A DNA stretch of 64,000 nt from Euclidia mi (Eukaryota > Arthropoda > Insecta > Lepidoptera > Erebidae): the NCBI GenBank assembly GCA_944739405.2, contig OX123205.2, positions 38,832,475 to 38,896,474 of the forward strand, given 5' to 3'. Numbering within the stretch: the first letter of the stretch is position 1; each line of letters opens with the position of its first letter. Shown piece by piece: positions 44,605-57,330 of this stretch. The notes under the pieces are model-generated. The model was not told the origin of the DNA. It was given only the letters and a program-made list of their open reading frames with translations, and searched no databases. The position numbers and the translations under genes are program-made.

Positions 44605-46558
44605 TCTATACTAATATAATAAAGCGGAAGAGTTTGTTTGTTTGTTTGTTTGTTTGAACGCGCTAATCTCAGGAACTACCGGTCGGATCTGAAAAATTCT
44701 TTTTGTATATGATAGCCCAGTTATTCCGGAAGGCTATAGGCTATATAACATAACGCTTCGACCCTTTGGGCCGGGCAAAAGGCAAAAGAGGCTAAAACAT
44801 AATGTCGGCTAATCTCAGGAACTAGTTATTGCCTATGATAGCCCAATTATTCCGAAAGGCTATATAAAATTACGCCACAACTTTTAGGGGCCAGACAAAA
44901 ATAATAAAATGGTCAAACGAGAAGGGGGAGGGTTGGGTCAAAGGCAAAAAAAGGCTAAACGAATAGGATACAATCTAAATGGGTATCGTTTTCGAGATTT
45001 TCGGGACGCTGATTAATAATATGAAATTTATTTAGTGATCCAAGATGGAGGACGGGAAATCAAAGATGGCGGATGAGAATTTTTTTAATATCAATATGGC
45101 TATCGCCTTCGATATTTTAAGGGGTGGAGAATATAAATACAACATCTATTTCGTGATCAAAGATGGCGGATGGGAAAATTTAAAAAAATCAATATTGGTA
45201 TCGTCTCCGATGTTTAAAGGGATTGGGAATCCAAATACAACATCTATTTCGTGATTCAAGATGGCGGATGGGATATCAAAAATGGCGGATGGGAAAAATT
45301 AAAAAAATCAATATGGGTATCGTCTCTGATGATTTAAGGGATGGTGAATCCAAATACAGCATCTATTTCGTGATCAAAGATGGCGGATAGGAAATCAAAG
45401 ATGGCGGACGGGTTTTTTTTAAAGTCGATATGGATATCGTCGCCGATATTTAAAGGGATGGGGAATCCAAATCTAACATCTATTTCGTGATCAAAGATGC
45501 CGGATGAGAAAGTTTAAAAAAATCAATATGGTTATCGTCTCCGAATCAATATGGGTATCGTCTCTGATGATTTTAGGGATGGTGAATCCAAATACAACAT
45601 CTATTTTGTGATCAAAGATGGCGGATGAGAAAGTTAAAAAAAATCAATATTGTTATCGTCTTCGAATCAATATGGGTATCGTCTCTGATGATTTAAGGGA
45701 TGGTGAATCCAAATACAACATCTATTTTGTGATCAAAGATGGTGGATAGGAAATCAAAGATGGCGGACGGGTTTTTTTTTAAAGTCGATATGGGTATCGT
45801 CGCCGATATTTAAAGGGATGGGGAATCCAAATCCAACATCTATTTCGTGATCAAAGATGGCGGTTGAGAAATCAAAGATGGCGGATGAGAAAGTTTAAAA
45901 AATCAATATGGTTATCGTCTCCGATGTTTTAAGGGATGGCGAATCTAAATACAACATCTATTTTGTGATCAAAGATGGCGGATAGGAAATCAAAGATGGA
46001 GGGCGGGATTTTTTTAAAGTCGATATGTGTATCGTCTCCGACATTTTAAGGAATGGGGAATTAAAAAACACCATCTATTTCGTGATCAAAGATGGCGGAT
46101 GGGATTTTTTTTAAATCCATACGGGTATCGTTTCCGATGTTTGAAGGGATGGGGAATCCAAATACAACATCTATTTCGTGATTCAAGATGGCGGATGGGA
46201 AATCAAAGATGGCGGATGGGAAAAATTTAAAAATCAATATGGGTATCGTCTCTGATGATTTAAGGGATGGTGAATCCAAATACAACATCTATTTCGTGAT
46301 CAAAGATGGCGGATAGGAAATCAAAGATGGCGGACGGGTTTTTTTTAAAATCGATATGGGTATCGTCTCCGATATTTGAAGGAATGGGGAATTCAATAAT
46401 ATATAAAAATCTATGTTTGTTTTTGCATCATTTATAGACTCTGAAATGATAAGAGATTAAGCGCTAAGTCAATGGTAACTTTGTAAAAGGGGCTTGGAAA
46501 AAAGGGAATTAAATAAAAACTCTTAAAAAGGCGATACGGAGTTCGCTGGGTCAGCTAG
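44605..46558 (+). mobile_element. Helitron-like element carrying a minisatellite
   Basis: It begins TCTATACTAATATAATAAAG after A and ends GCTGGGTCAGCTAG before T. The 5' 200 bp are of H1 type. Most of the interior (about 45035-46400) is a tandem array. It has no Rep/helicase gene, so it is non-autonomous. Confidence 0.7.
45035..46400 (+). repeat. Minisatellite, 11-12 units of about 98 or 119 bp
   Basis: The word CATCTATTTCGTGATCAAAG (or TTTTGTG variant) recurs at about 45143, 45241, 45360, 45477, 45598, 45718, 45837, 45955, 46070, 46168 and 46288. Spacing is either about 98 or 115-121 bp, depending on whether a unit contains a second GATGGCGGACGGG segment. Units also share ATGGGTATCGTCTCCGAT. 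Confidence 0.85.
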
Positions 46559-46794
46559 TATTAGTATAAGATGGGTAAGCTAAGGTTAAATTTGAATCTC
46601 TAGTAGCCGAATCTATGGATAGATCGAATATATAAACCAGTCGTAAGAGAGTAAGTAGGTACACTTTATATTAAGTGCAGCGTGGAGTGGAAAAACGCTG
46701 AGAGTTATTTTTTTTTTGCCCTTGTTGAGTCACTATGAGGTTATTGTAATATGCGTGTTGAACCGTACATTCAAAACCTTACAATCTTATCTTA

Positions 46795-46985
46795 TACTAA
46801 TACTAGACGATGACGGCGGTTACACCCGCGTTATTTAAGGCTATAGGCTATATAACATTACGCTTTGAGCCACGGGAGCGGAGCAGTGGTGTAACCGCAG
46901 GTTCATCTAGTAAGATATAAAGCTGAAGAGTTTGTTTGGTTGGCTGAACGCGCTTTGCGCGAAACACAGAAAGAGAGTCGAAGCG
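46795..46985. repeat. Rearranged Helitron-like H1 pieces
   Basis: CGGTTACACCCGCGTTATTT, GGCTATATAACATTACGC and GGTTCATCTAG occur in a compact, partly inverted order, followed by a new H1 start (AAAGCTGAAGAGTTTGTTTG). Confidence 0.5.
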
Positions 46986-47029
46986 ATAACCTATAGCGGA
47001 AATTGAGTTCTTACAAATATATTTACAAA

Positions 47030-47235
47030 CTAGCTATTTCCCGCGGTTTCACCCGCGTCCTGAGGGAACTACTTCGCGTACCCGGTTAATTTTAGCCTAA
47101 GTTACTCATTGGTACATCAGCTATCCGCCAGTGAACGTCCATTCAAAATCAGTCCAGCCGTTCCAGAGATTAGCGAGAACAGACAGACAGACAGTCAAAA
47201 ATTTTAAAAATTTCATTTCGGTATATGTACCGTAC
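47030..47235. repeat. Dispersed moth repeat (CCGCGGTTTCACCCGCGTCC)
   Basis: It contains TTCCCGCGGTTTCACCCGCG and CCAGAGATTAGCGAGAACAG plus a CAGACAGACAGACAG run. I recognise this as a common lepidopteran repeat. Single copy here. Confidence 0.45.
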
Positions 47236-47945
47236 ACATCCATAAGTATTTAGTAAAAAGCGGTTATATTACAAACAGACACTCCAATTTTATTTAAGTG
47301 TATAGATTACTAAGAAAAAATACAAAATACCTACTAACAATTACGGCAAGAAACAACAGTAGGTATGTTTTCCGCTCATAAAAATTACATTTTTATAACA
47401 GGCTTCTTACATGGCCAAACGACGCTTGTCCTGAGAAAAGAACCGCGACTGACAACTTTACGTGCTCTCCGAAGCACGGTCACCCATCCAAGTGGCGCCC
47501 TGTACAAGCGTTGCTTAACTTTGCCAACCTATTACGACCGGAGAGCCAAGTCTCTATGAGCACTATGCTTGGTAATATACAATCGAGAGAATGTATATGA
47601 ACATTTCCTTGAAAATTATTTTATATCTAGTTCATACATTGCTGTTAGCAGCGTGCAGCGCCTAAAATAAAAACCTTAAAAGGAATTATTTCGCAAAATG
47701 AGGTTGTTGTACTGCAGTTTAAAATTAATAATGCAGAATATTTAACAATCCTGCAATTTTTAATATAGCCGGACTGCAATACTCGTTGTGCGGTAAAGTA
47801 CAATTATTTTTATTACACAAACAAATTATAATACCTACATGCAATTTTTCAGTAGTGAAGTTTTTCTATAAATTAGTGGAAAAGTGGGTTATTGACATTT
47901 GATATAAGTTGATTGAATCAGGCCCTACTTGGCGGAACTTCTTGT
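47236..47945. other. No recognised gene
   Basis: It has the shared word CACCCATCCAAGTGG at 47481 and otherwise AT-rich sequence. Confidence 0.45.
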
Positions 47946-47954
47946 ATACTAATA

Positions 47955-48125
47955 GAAGGAAAGAGGAACCCACCACGCACCCTCGGATTGACCACCCCAA
48001 CTAGTGCAATAGAAAAAGGTTGACTAAGTTTGGCTCAGTTGTTGCCAATCGGCCCTAAACCACCGCATAGAACAGGATACTGCATGTCAGGTATTATGTA
48101 TTCTATAACCCATTTCTGCATGAGA
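47955..48125. repeat. Partial copy of the long-TIR MITE seen at 63783-64000
   Basis: GGAAAGAGGAACCCACCACG, CCTCGGATTGACCACCCCAA and GCAATAGAAAAAGGTTGAC match 63760-63830. The inverted right arm is missing. Confidence 0.55.
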
Positions 48126-48145
48126 CCATACGAGTATATCCCTTC

Positions 48146-48468
48146 ATCATCATCATCATCAACAGCCCTATGTACTGTCCCACTGCTGGGCACGTGCCTA
48201 TTCTCACTATGAGAAGGGTAAGGCCATAGTCTACCACGCTGGCCTAGTACGGGTTGGCAGACTTCACATGTCCTTCGAGAACATTATGGAGAACTCTCAG
48301 ACGTGCAGGTTTCCTCACTATGTTTTCCTTCGCCGATAAGCAAGCGATAATTAACAATTTTATACGTACGTACTTAACTCCGAATAGTCATTGGTGCGGG
48401 TCGTGGATTCGAACCCGAGACCCGCTGCGTAGCAGCATTTCGGTCTCTCCACTCGGCTATCGCCGCTA
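48146..48468 (-). mobile_element. tRNA-headed SINE with (GAT)n tail, full copy
   Basis: The minus strand begins GCGGCGATAGCCGAGTGGAG, has B-box GGTTCGAATCC, and runs through AATTGTTAATTATCGCTTGC to GGGCTGTTGATGATGATGAT at the tail. The head is related to SINE-B but the 3' half is different (shared with 34788-34993 and 51328-51440). Confidence 0.75.
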
Positions 48469-49914
48469 TATTCGTACCATTATATGCCTTATCCTTTATA
48501 AAATAGCCTCCTATTCTGAAGTCGGTTAATAAATATGCCCACATCTTCCACAACTTGTAACATGCCCTTGTTTCACACTTAGTAATATTTCAGCGGTGTT
48601 ATTAAAAAACCATATTCGCCACAAGTGTTCCCGATGATTAATGTATCGAAGCATAAGAAGGCTTGACGCGAAAAACTGCCTGTTTCACCCTGACACCGAC
48701 TACCCCACATCGAGGGTAATTTATTAGGGAGATAATAGGGGAGAATTAATTCCGTGCAATATATAAAAAAGTTGTTGCTGCTAGGGTTTTGGTGTGTGGC
48801 TTTGAGGAAGGAGGAAAAAAAACGGACAAGAAACACTAAATAGTATTATCATCATTAGCCTGTTGTAATTCAATACTGGATATAAACCTCACCGATTATG
48901 TGTCTTTAAAGGCCTACTCGTATAGAACAAATAATCATAGTAAGTACTTAAGAGAAGTAGAGGAAAAAGCCGGTAAGATTGTAAATATGCATGAACTGAC
49001 ATGTAATTAGCTATTTTTGTGTAACCACTTGGGGATAAACAGCCCATAAAGCACTTAATGTTTATTAATGTAATAAAACCATTAAAATAACGGTCATTAA
49101 CACTATGCAAAGAGCTGCAACGCCAATTAATTGTTTAAAATGTTTGAGGGAGAGAGAAAGAATACAGACAGATATTTTTAGAGGGGTAGAGAGATGGAGT
49201 CACATAGTTTGGTAGATTCACACCAGTGTATTAAAGGGTAACAAGATGTAGAAGTACTTACACTCGTGTTTCTAGCTGTATAATTTAAGACTGAAGACAC
49301 ACCCGAACCCCTAAAACTAAGGGATGAAATTGTTTATGAGACTTCCGCAAATGTTGATGCTAGCGGTCTTAAACAGTAGGTATAATATTGGGACTCTTTG
49401 TTAAAAAACAAAAGTAACTATGTTTAAGGATATTAATTGGGGATGGCAGTTTGTATGGGTATAACAGAAAAGAAGAATAGTGAATAAATCTGACAACATT
49501 TGCACATGGGACGGCAGCGAAACGCCCAAGCCACTTTGACCAAGGTGTAGAATTTGTTGAGTTAGAGCTTGTATATCTGAAATTTGATATCTGTTTGGCT
49601 GTTTGAGCCATGTATTTGGTATTAAAACTCTTTACGGAACCTATGATCCCGAGTAAGCGTGCCAACGAGACGGATATTTATCCTTGGTATTAAGACTTTG
49701 CCATGGAGCCCGTGGTCTGTGTACAAGTCTAGCTAGAATGGACGGAATATATATTAGCTTTGTCACTGAGCGACTACCGTCTGACCTCCGCAACCCAAAA
49801 GATCAGTCATATTCAAACTCCACACAATGACTGTTCTGATCTTCCTATCTCCTGGGGCCGCCTCCTAACATGCTCTCTGAAGAACAACTAAATAATCACA
49901 TAACTTCGACCAAC
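48469..49914. other. No recognised gene or repeat
   Basis: 1.4 kb of mixed AT-rich sequence. The short ORFs lack domains, codon-like structure or splice context that I can support. Confidence 0.5.
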
Positions 49915-49995
49915 CCCTGGCGAGTGCTATGGTCCAGATCTCGAGACCCTCTGCGTAGCAGTCTGCTGGTCCCTCCATGAGGCTATCACTGCTGA
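49915..49995 (-). repeat. SINE tRNA-like head fragment
   Basis: CTCTGCGTAGCAGTCTGCTG and CCTCCATGAGGCTATCACTG are the inverted head of a SINE-B-type element. Confidence 0.5.
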
Positions 49996-50341
49996 CAGCT
50001 TTATAATAACAGGAATTAAATACACTGACTAGATTGCTGAGCATGATTAATAGTTTCTTTGTTCTTTGATTTAGCTTTATAATTTCGTTGTTAAATTTTA
50101 ATATCGTCCTTGAAATAACTTGAATGTTTTCTTTAGTTAAACTTTTTAATAGTGACAACGAGCGTGCTTTTAACTATCCCTTTCTAAGTTCCTAATTTGA
50201 CTTTGTGGAATTTTAGTACAGCTACTATGTTAGAAAAGACAAATTAACATTTTGAATGAAATAAGAAGTTACAGTAAACACATATTTTACTGTCTAATAG
50301 AAAAAGGAAATATATGTAACTCTACTCTTTGGTAAAAAGAC

Positions 50342-50475
50342 TGCCCCTATGGCGCAGTGGCTTAAGCGTTCGCCTCGCTGTGAAGCACTGCGCTGATTGG
50401 AGTGGGATCGAATCTCGAGATAACACTTGGTATGATCTGCAAATTGTTGTTTCATGAGAGAGATTTCTTAAAAAA
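50342..50475 (+). repeat. SINE family C, partial
   Basis: CCCTATGGCGCAGTGGCTTA and CACTGCGCTGATTGG match the head at 8318. The B-box is altered and the 3' part is short. Confidence 0.6.
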
Positions 50476-51325
50476 ATTAAGATATTTTGTAGACCAAGGT
50501 TCACAGATCTATTTGTAAGTAAGTGTACTTTAACGTTTCTAAGGCTTGAAAGCAATAATAGATCTAGCTTTTTGATAAAATATATTTAATGTGTCATTTT
50601 TAAAATCTGATTGAAATTAAGATATATGAAAAGATAAGTCCAAAAATAAATATTGTTAAGTATACAAAATACAATACAAAATATGAATACACTAATATAA
50701 CAATGGTGTTCATTATACTAAGGAGTCTCTTTGTTTCGCTTTTACGCCTGAAATTAGACAAATCTATGAAACCTATCTCTATATTTTATAGTATTTTCAC
50801 GTCTCGAGGAGATAGAAAGAATGCGATGATCAACATGAAGCCATAGAATCAACTAGTTTACGATGTCTGTCCGTACCCAGGTTTGCACTTGCGAAATAAG
50901 ATGCCTTTTTTTTGGTCATGGGGTAAACCGTTTTCGAGCTGTATTAGCTGTGCCACTCGTAGTAGTGGGATTGGCCGAACTACAGGTGGTGGATGTCAGG
51001 AATCTCATCTCAATTTTTTTTTAATATGTTTGTTATTAACTTATTATCATGTGAATCGCAAGCAGCAATCCAGACTAACCAAACCCATTATCATGTTCCT
51101 GTAGCGAGATAATTAAGCTCCGCTCCAAAGCGCGATACTGTCAAAAATCGGTCTTTGCGATCTTAGCACTTTTTGTTGAATGCACGACGTCTCCTTATTT
51201 TCAAAAGTTGACCACAATAGTGACTTCCATAGGCTATATGGTCTCTACCACAGGAAGGTCCTATAGTATCACAACACCAACATAATAAAGTGACTGTGGC
51301 ATGTAGCGTATGACTACATTATAAT
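50476..51325. other. No recognised feature
   Basis: AT-rich; no shared repeat seen. Confidence 0.5.
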
Positions 51326-51327
51326 CA

Positions 51328-51440
51328 TCATCAGCACCGCATATATTCTGTCCCACTGCTGGACGAGGGCCTCTTCTCTCCATGAGAAGAGCAAGGCCAT
51401 ATTCAACCACACTAGCCAAGTGCGGGTTGGCAGACTTCAC
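51328..51440 (-). repeat. SINE 3' part with (GAT)n tail, inverted
   Basis: CCCACTGCTGGACGAGGGCC, CCATGAGAAGAGCAAGGCC and GTGCGGGTTGGCAGACTTCA match 48170-48270. Confidence 0.6.
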
Positions 51441-53695
51441 ATAACATTGTTTTGACTACATTTCAATAAGCAAAAAGAGGTTTCTTCCTGATTAATTCGC
51501 ATAATTTGACATTAAGCTCAGCAGCTAATGACGAAGTCATAGGTTTGATTCTTGAGTCAAGGAAGGTAGTTGAGGTCTATATCAGTAAGTAAAGTGGCTT
51601 GTAATCAGGTAGCAACAGTAAGTCCGGTAATGGACCTTGGTAAGAACATTTGAGGCTATAGGCACAATACTGTGCTATAGGTAAAAACAGTATCCATTAA
51701 TTTAAGAATAGGTTACCCACCAACGATTACACTGCTATAATTATAATACCTAAAGTTATTTACAGTAAGTAAGTACTCATACCTATTAAATACTTATATT
51801 ATTTTTTAGATTTTATACACATGAGATCGTATTTTAAAGCCTCCGAAATACGTCATAGGATATAAATAATCTTAGAGAAATCTAATTTAAACGTCAACTG
51901 CTTAATAATAATACTAAGAGCGTGTCTGAAACCTTACGCCGAATAATAAATCAAAACTATATACCATCGCGAATACAACCCATATAATTAAGTAGGTATA
52001 TCGTGTATATATTTAAGTCTAATTTACATATTCATAAAGGTAATTTTCTTGACAAAATGTCTGGCTGAACTTAAATTAAATTTCAGTCAATTTAAACTGC
52101 CAACTTGTAGCTTAAATTCAGTAACATTTTAAACGGCTAAAAATATATTAAAATAGTAGATATACTAGGGTGCAAGTATATTTCATTATTTATAAAAAGG
52201 ATGGTGCAGTAAGTTAAATTGGGCTAGTTGCTAAATACTCACTCATATGAAATATAAATCCAATAAATGCATACACAACACACACTAAAATAAGTTTTAG
52301 CATTTACAAAACATTATTCTGAAGTCACTACTTCACATTTTTGCTAATATTTATAACGAAAGCACAATTCTTTAGTCATCATTTCAATTTTATTTTGAAA
52401 ACATAATACACAATATATATAGCCACCATTTTTAATTTTCTGGCGCGAAAATGTAATGGAACTGTCATTTTTGAATTTTAATTCCGCACACACAAGTAAC
52501 TAATGGCACAGATTATATATTGTTTCCTTGTGAAAAAACGTACGAAGGTTATATTTCAGTTTCTTGACCATGGCGAATAATATTAGCATTATTTAATCAC
52601 TTTTAAAACTATAAAATACACATTTTATTAATTAGAACACTGTGTTTTACTATTTCGTTATATATCTTGTATTATTTTGTTAAAAAACAATTGTTTATTA
52701 TTGTTTTGTTTCTAGTTTCTAAGGCTACGACATGTCTTACAAGGCAGTTGTGTTACAACTGACCATTGTGTGAAGAAATGGGGGGTTGAATGGGGTGGTG
52801 GGCGGTAGGGGTGTGCTGTTAATCACGTGGGGTGGAATAATTTTGTTTTTTAATTACGCCAAGGTGCGTTCGGTAGCCTGATTTTAGTGTTATTGACGCC
52901 GTTCGTGGTTACGATGTCATGTTCGGTATGTGGTATGTGGCGATTTATCCGAGCAGCCTCATAGGAATTAGGACAAGAAATATTACGGTATACAAGTGGG
53001 TACACCTATTAAACCACGGCTACGAGAGCGACGAAAATCTATAAAAATAGGGTGAATAAGGTTTGCGATTCGACATGTTTTTGCTGCTTATATACTGTAG
53101 GTGCCGTAACGTATTAAACGTATTGTTTTCATTATGTTGCCTGCAAGAAAGCAGCCTTAACCTAGACTCTACAATGCCTATTGGTGTAGTAGGATTATTA
53201 ACCACTATATGTCTATATTGCTATTTCATCTAAATTTCAGTTAGTCTTTCGTTATTTAGCATATTACGTGTAAGAATATATTCCAAACACAGCATATAAA
53301 TCCAATTAAAAAAATAACAAAAAAATTGCTGTTTAAGTTTCGAACGAAAATTTAGGCATTGTTTTTAAAGTGCAGTCATGTTGATCTCTTAAAATTAATA
53401 TAAAATCCGATTTTACAGTTTTATAACAAAATAAAACCGTATAAAGGCCACAATGAAGCCACGCGGCATCACCGCCAGTCAGCCTGGCACCTAATTTGCA
53501 CATCTCTGATTTACCGTGAACGCCAGTATTCACCTTAAACTGTCTAATGCACCTGTACTACTTCACTAGGTATGGCTGTACATTCATCTATGTAGACTAA
53601 CGTCTTTATGTCGTCGAAAGAGAAGGCAGATTGTGTGTAATCTCATGCAATAAAACAGTGGACTGCTAAAAACCTAATAATATTTATATTTTTAT
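51441..53695. other. 2.2 kb without a recognised gene
   Basis: Mostly AT-rich. A G-rich patch (52780-52830) and scattered short ORFs are present. No repeat shared within the window and no exon I can support. Confidence 0.5.
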
Positions 53696-53697
53696 TT

Positions 53698-53940
53698 ATA
53701 GACTCACGCCTGTATCCCCAAAGGGGAAGGCAGAGGTGTAATATTACACCCACATTTCGCCATGAATTTTTTCAGGTCCCACGTAATAGGGGGAGAGCCT
53801 ATTGCCGTACCGGGCACTTTACCAGACTCCGTGCTGCTACTGAGAATTTCCTAACGGAAAAACCCAAAAACACTTTGCCCGACCCGAGACCTCCCAATCC
53901 CACGCGCATATTTGTGCCGCGGGACCAACGAGGCAGGCAT
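53698..53940 (-). mobile_element. SINE family A, shorter form, B-box damaged
   Basis: Body and end match other copies. A deletion at about 53885 removed the GGTTCGATTCC B-box, so this copy cannot be transcribed by the usual promoter. Confidence 0.75.
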
Positions 53941-54126
53941 CGAGGCATCAGGCTAATAATGTGTGCACGTATCATCAGCGTTCTACAAATCCACTTCTGG
54001 ACAAAGACTTTCTTACTCACAATAGCTTTGTGAATCAAATAAAGAATTTGACCTTCTATACTACGCTGTTCGGACGTGTTGGTATATGGGTTGACGAAGA
54101 ATAAAATAATATTAAATATCTCCCGT

Positions 54127-54357
54127 TGTCTGTGTGGTGACGGATTAAGAATACGGAATGTCACCACCCCATATCATTCCATGGGTGTCGTAAGAGCTGA
54201 CAGAGGGAGCATATTATGCAGAGAACAGCACTGTAAGAGAAGGAAAACTTGATACACACCCTATACCCGTTTCGCCAGCGTGGTATAGTAGGCCAATTCC
54301 TCCTTTCAAAGGAGAGGCCTAGTCCAGCAGTGGAATGTTAAAGGCTGATGATGATGA
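54127..54357 (+). repeat. Dispersed repeat D, plus copy
   Basis: It runs CTGTGTGGTGACGGATTAAG to GTTAAAGGCTGATGATGATG, matching 60252-60467 and the inverse of 32531-32747. Confidence 0.65.
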
Positions 54358-54384
54358 AATGTCTCCCATATTCAATTTGACTGC

Positions 54385-54510
54385 ACACTGGAGTAGTTGT
54401 TTAAGCGGTTGTCTTGTTGTGGGTTCGATAACCACATGGGAACTTTTTGTGAGGTCCGATTATTGCTTGAGTCTGGGTGTTTTTTGTGACGGTTGATACG
54501 TATTTCTGAA
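54385..54510 (+). repeat. SINE family C, partial
   Basis: GTTGTTTAAGCGGTTGTCTTG and GTGGGTTCGATAACCACATG plus TTGAGTCTGGGTGTTTTTTG match the family; the head is shortened. Confidence 0.55.
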
Positions 54511-54676
54511 GTCCTCTGCGATATGCTAAAGATGTATATGTATAATTGTATATAGAAGGCGGATTATTAAAATATACTGATTTTATTGTAGAATACCTAC
54601 TCATAACGTTTGGTTATAAACTTGTAGAAAACTTAATCAGCCTTCCGATGTAATTTCTTCCAGATAACAAAGGGAC

Positions 54677-54975
54677 CAGGGCCGAACCTTCCCTATGTGC
54701 AATGTGCGCGGCGCACACAGGCGCCAGGGTGACAGGGGCGCCGCGCGTCGAGATATTCGTTAATTATAACACTTATTTTCGAAAAAGGATGCCAAAAAGG
54801 CGTTTCACAGATTTCGAACACAGGCGCAGAGGCGTAGGAAGGTCAAATATAAAATTAAATTTAGGCCGGCATTGTTAGGTAACGAGTAAAAAAAAAAGGT
54901 CATCCGCCCTACGCCACTGCATAGGCGCTTCATAGATTTCGCACACAGGCGCTGCATTGGGTCGGAACGGCCCTG
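54677..54975. mobile_element. hAT MITE, 299 bp, perfect 8-bp target duplication
   Basis: It is flanked by AAAGGGAC at 54669-54676 and 54976-54983. The ends are CAGGGCCGAACC and GGAACGGCCCTG. Internal GCGCACACAGGCGCC and TTCGCACACAGGCGCT repeat near both ends. Confidence 0.85.
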
Positions 54976-55158
54976 AAAGGGACAATGTTTACTTTAAATA
55001 ACTCGTGTGGGCATAAATCAGCATCACTTGGCACAGTTCTAAAAGGTAAGGCGGCCGCTTAAACTACTGCGCCAACCCTACATTCAACTCTAAATAACTT
55101 GTAACCCAAAACACCCATAATAAAACTAAAAAACAGACCAATACATAAACTGACTGAC

Positions 55159-55409
55159 TGCCTCGTTGGTCTCGGCCTGCCTCGTTGGTCTCGTGCCATA
55201 AATGTGCGCGTGGGATTGGGAGGTCTCGGGTTCGATCCTCGGGTCGGGCAAAGTCTTATTGGGTTTTTCCGTTAGGAAATTCTCAAGTAACAGCACGGAG
55301 TCTGGTAATGTGCCCAAATGTATTACGTGGGACCTAAAAATTCATGGCGAAATGTGGGTGTAATATTCACCTCTGCCTACCCCTTCGGGGATACAGGCGT
55401 GAGTCTATA
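55159..55409 (+). mobile_element. SINE family A, with duplicated head start
   Basis: TGCCTCGTTGGTCTCG appears twice in a row (55159 and 55179) before the normal B-box, body and CCCCTTCGGGGATACAGG end. Confidence 0.75.
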
Positions 55410-55970
55410 AAAAAATATAAAAATACATAAACACTCCAAAACATTTTCTTTCACAAGTAAACCTCAAAACACCTAGCATTATAATTGCAACCATTTTCTA
55501 CAAAAGCGACATTAATTCTTTAACTTACGTTACATAAGTATTCTAATTGTCGGTTCCAGGGTCACTAAGGCCTTGGCACTGAAGGATGGGCTACGTACTT
55601 GAGACTTGTACACCGATTTATTACGCGACGTTGTATGTATTGAATGTAATAACCTTTTGGTCGTGAGACGCAATAGTTGGACGAAAATAGGGCTCTTGCG
55701 TACGGTATGAATCTATGTTTATGTTAATAGCTTTTAGTACGGGAATGTTGAAATATTCGGTTGTTTCAGCAACTATTGTATGCATTTGAAAAACTTAAGT
55801 CTCAAAACAAGGATATACAGATCCTTACTTGCTAACATAAAGCTCCTTTTCAAATTCTAAATCCTAAAGGTTGAATAAAGAAGGACGTACCTTTTAAACT
55901 CGTTAAAGTGACGTCTACTGTCTTCAATTTGTCTGGCTATCCTGCTTTCTCGTGAAAACATTCAGTTAGG
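55410..55970. other. No recognised feature
   Basis: AT-rich spacer without shared repeats. Confidence 0.5.
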
Positions 55971-56260
55971 CAGTGATAGCCTAGTAGAGATTCCAACAGA
56001 CAGTAGTGCATGGTATCGGGTTCGGATCCCCGGGACACACCACTGATTTTTCAGTTGTGTATTTCATTTTTAACCATCGCTTTGCGCCTTGTCTCATTGA
56101 CATCCCGGCTATCATGAAGATCTTTCACAGTCGTTATAGAGAGTAAGTACCATTGAATAAACTGACACTAACCCAAACCATGAAATATCGCTTCCTATAT
56201 CTTTGTTTTACGGAAATCGGGATGGCAGTTGCTCTGTCGAAAATCTAAGTTTCAATCAAA
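55971..56260 (+). repeat. SINE family B, diverged, tail missing
   Basis: GTGATAGCCTAGTAGAGATT, GGGTTCGGATCC and CCGGCTATCATGAAGATCTT match 3427-3805. It ends where a MITE begins. Confidence 0.6.
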
Positions 56261-56265
56261 TCTGC

Positions 56266-56517
56266 AGGCCGATTCAGTATGTCACGACAAGTAATCGTAC
56301 GATATCTCAAATTATTGTCCTCGTCTTTTAGCCGCCTATCAGAGATATTTCGAACAAATATTCATTGAATTCGGTTTATTTATTAATTTACTTCATACTG
56401 AATGCATAAAATTGATAGGAAATGCGATAGTTTTGACAAAAAATGAGGAAGCCCGTTTGACAATTAACGGAATCGAATGTCAAATGAGATATCGAAAGAT
56501 TCTGAATCGCCCCCCTG
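56266..56517. mobile_element. MITE candidate with GGCCGATTCAG ends
   Basis: GGCCGATTCAGTAT at 56268 pairs with ATTCTGAATCGCCC at 56499. CGATATCTCA near the left pairs with TGAGATATCG near the right. The ORFs in both directions are by-products of the inverted ends. Confidence 0.55.
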
Positions 56518-56940
56518 GTTGGACAAATAACCGAACCGCGGTCTGCAACTTTGATAATTCTAGGACGACATATCTCGGGATTATTCAACATAACTCACAT
56601 ACCACTTAGAACATTATAACCTAACTTAACCATCATTCAGATTTCACCCCAGCTCCATCGTTCTACGTTCGATCCAGTCCCTACACAACTATAACCCCTC
56701 GCAATAAACCGCCAGCATTAACGTGTATTTGCTAATAACATAAAGTTTCGATCAGCTCGCTAACGTGGTCATTACGCGTCCACGGCCGCGGCGCCCTTGG
56801 CGAGAACATTTACATATTTAGGGTATTGATGTGAACATGCTCAATGTCTTTGGCTACCGATTTACTGAAGGAACGCCCTTTTTATGTTAAGAAGATATAA
56901 GAAGAATAGGCAGAGGTAGTAGCAGTTCCTGTGTTGAAGG

Positions 56941-57330
56941 CAGCGATAGCCTAGTGGAGATACTAACGGACTACCATGCAGAGGGTATCGGGTTCAAATC
57001 CACGGCACGCACCAACAACTTTTCGAAGTTAAGTGCGTATTAAATTGTTAATTATCGCTTGCCCCGTGCCTCGGAGAGCACCTTAAACCGTCGGTCCCGG
57101 CTGTCATGAATATCTTTGACAGTCGTTACGGGGAGTCAGTACCCTCAAATAAACCATGGAATATCGCTATCCCTTTGGGTTGTGGAGGTCAGACGGCAGT
57201 TGCTCTGTGGAAAAGTTGATATTCTGTTATATCTGGTTACACCAGTAAGGGGACCTCGGGCTCCAAGGCGTGTAAGTCTTGGATGCAACCGGGATAACGC
57301 TAGGACGATGATGATGTTGATGATGATGAG
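56941..57330 (+). mobile_element. SINE family B, full copy
   Basis: The order is head GCGATAGCCTAGTGGAGATA, B-box-like GGTTCAAATCC, body, and a (GATGATGTT/GATGAT)n tail at 57306-57330. Confidence 0.75.

Noticed and set aside
45035..46400. Regular repeats as a CRISPR array
   Set aside because: The repeat units are adjoining and similar throughout, without unique spacers, and the genome is eukaryotic; this is a minisatellite.
48254..48529. 91-aa ORF
   Set aside because: Covers an inverted SINE; its apparent similarity to other frames is repeat-derived.
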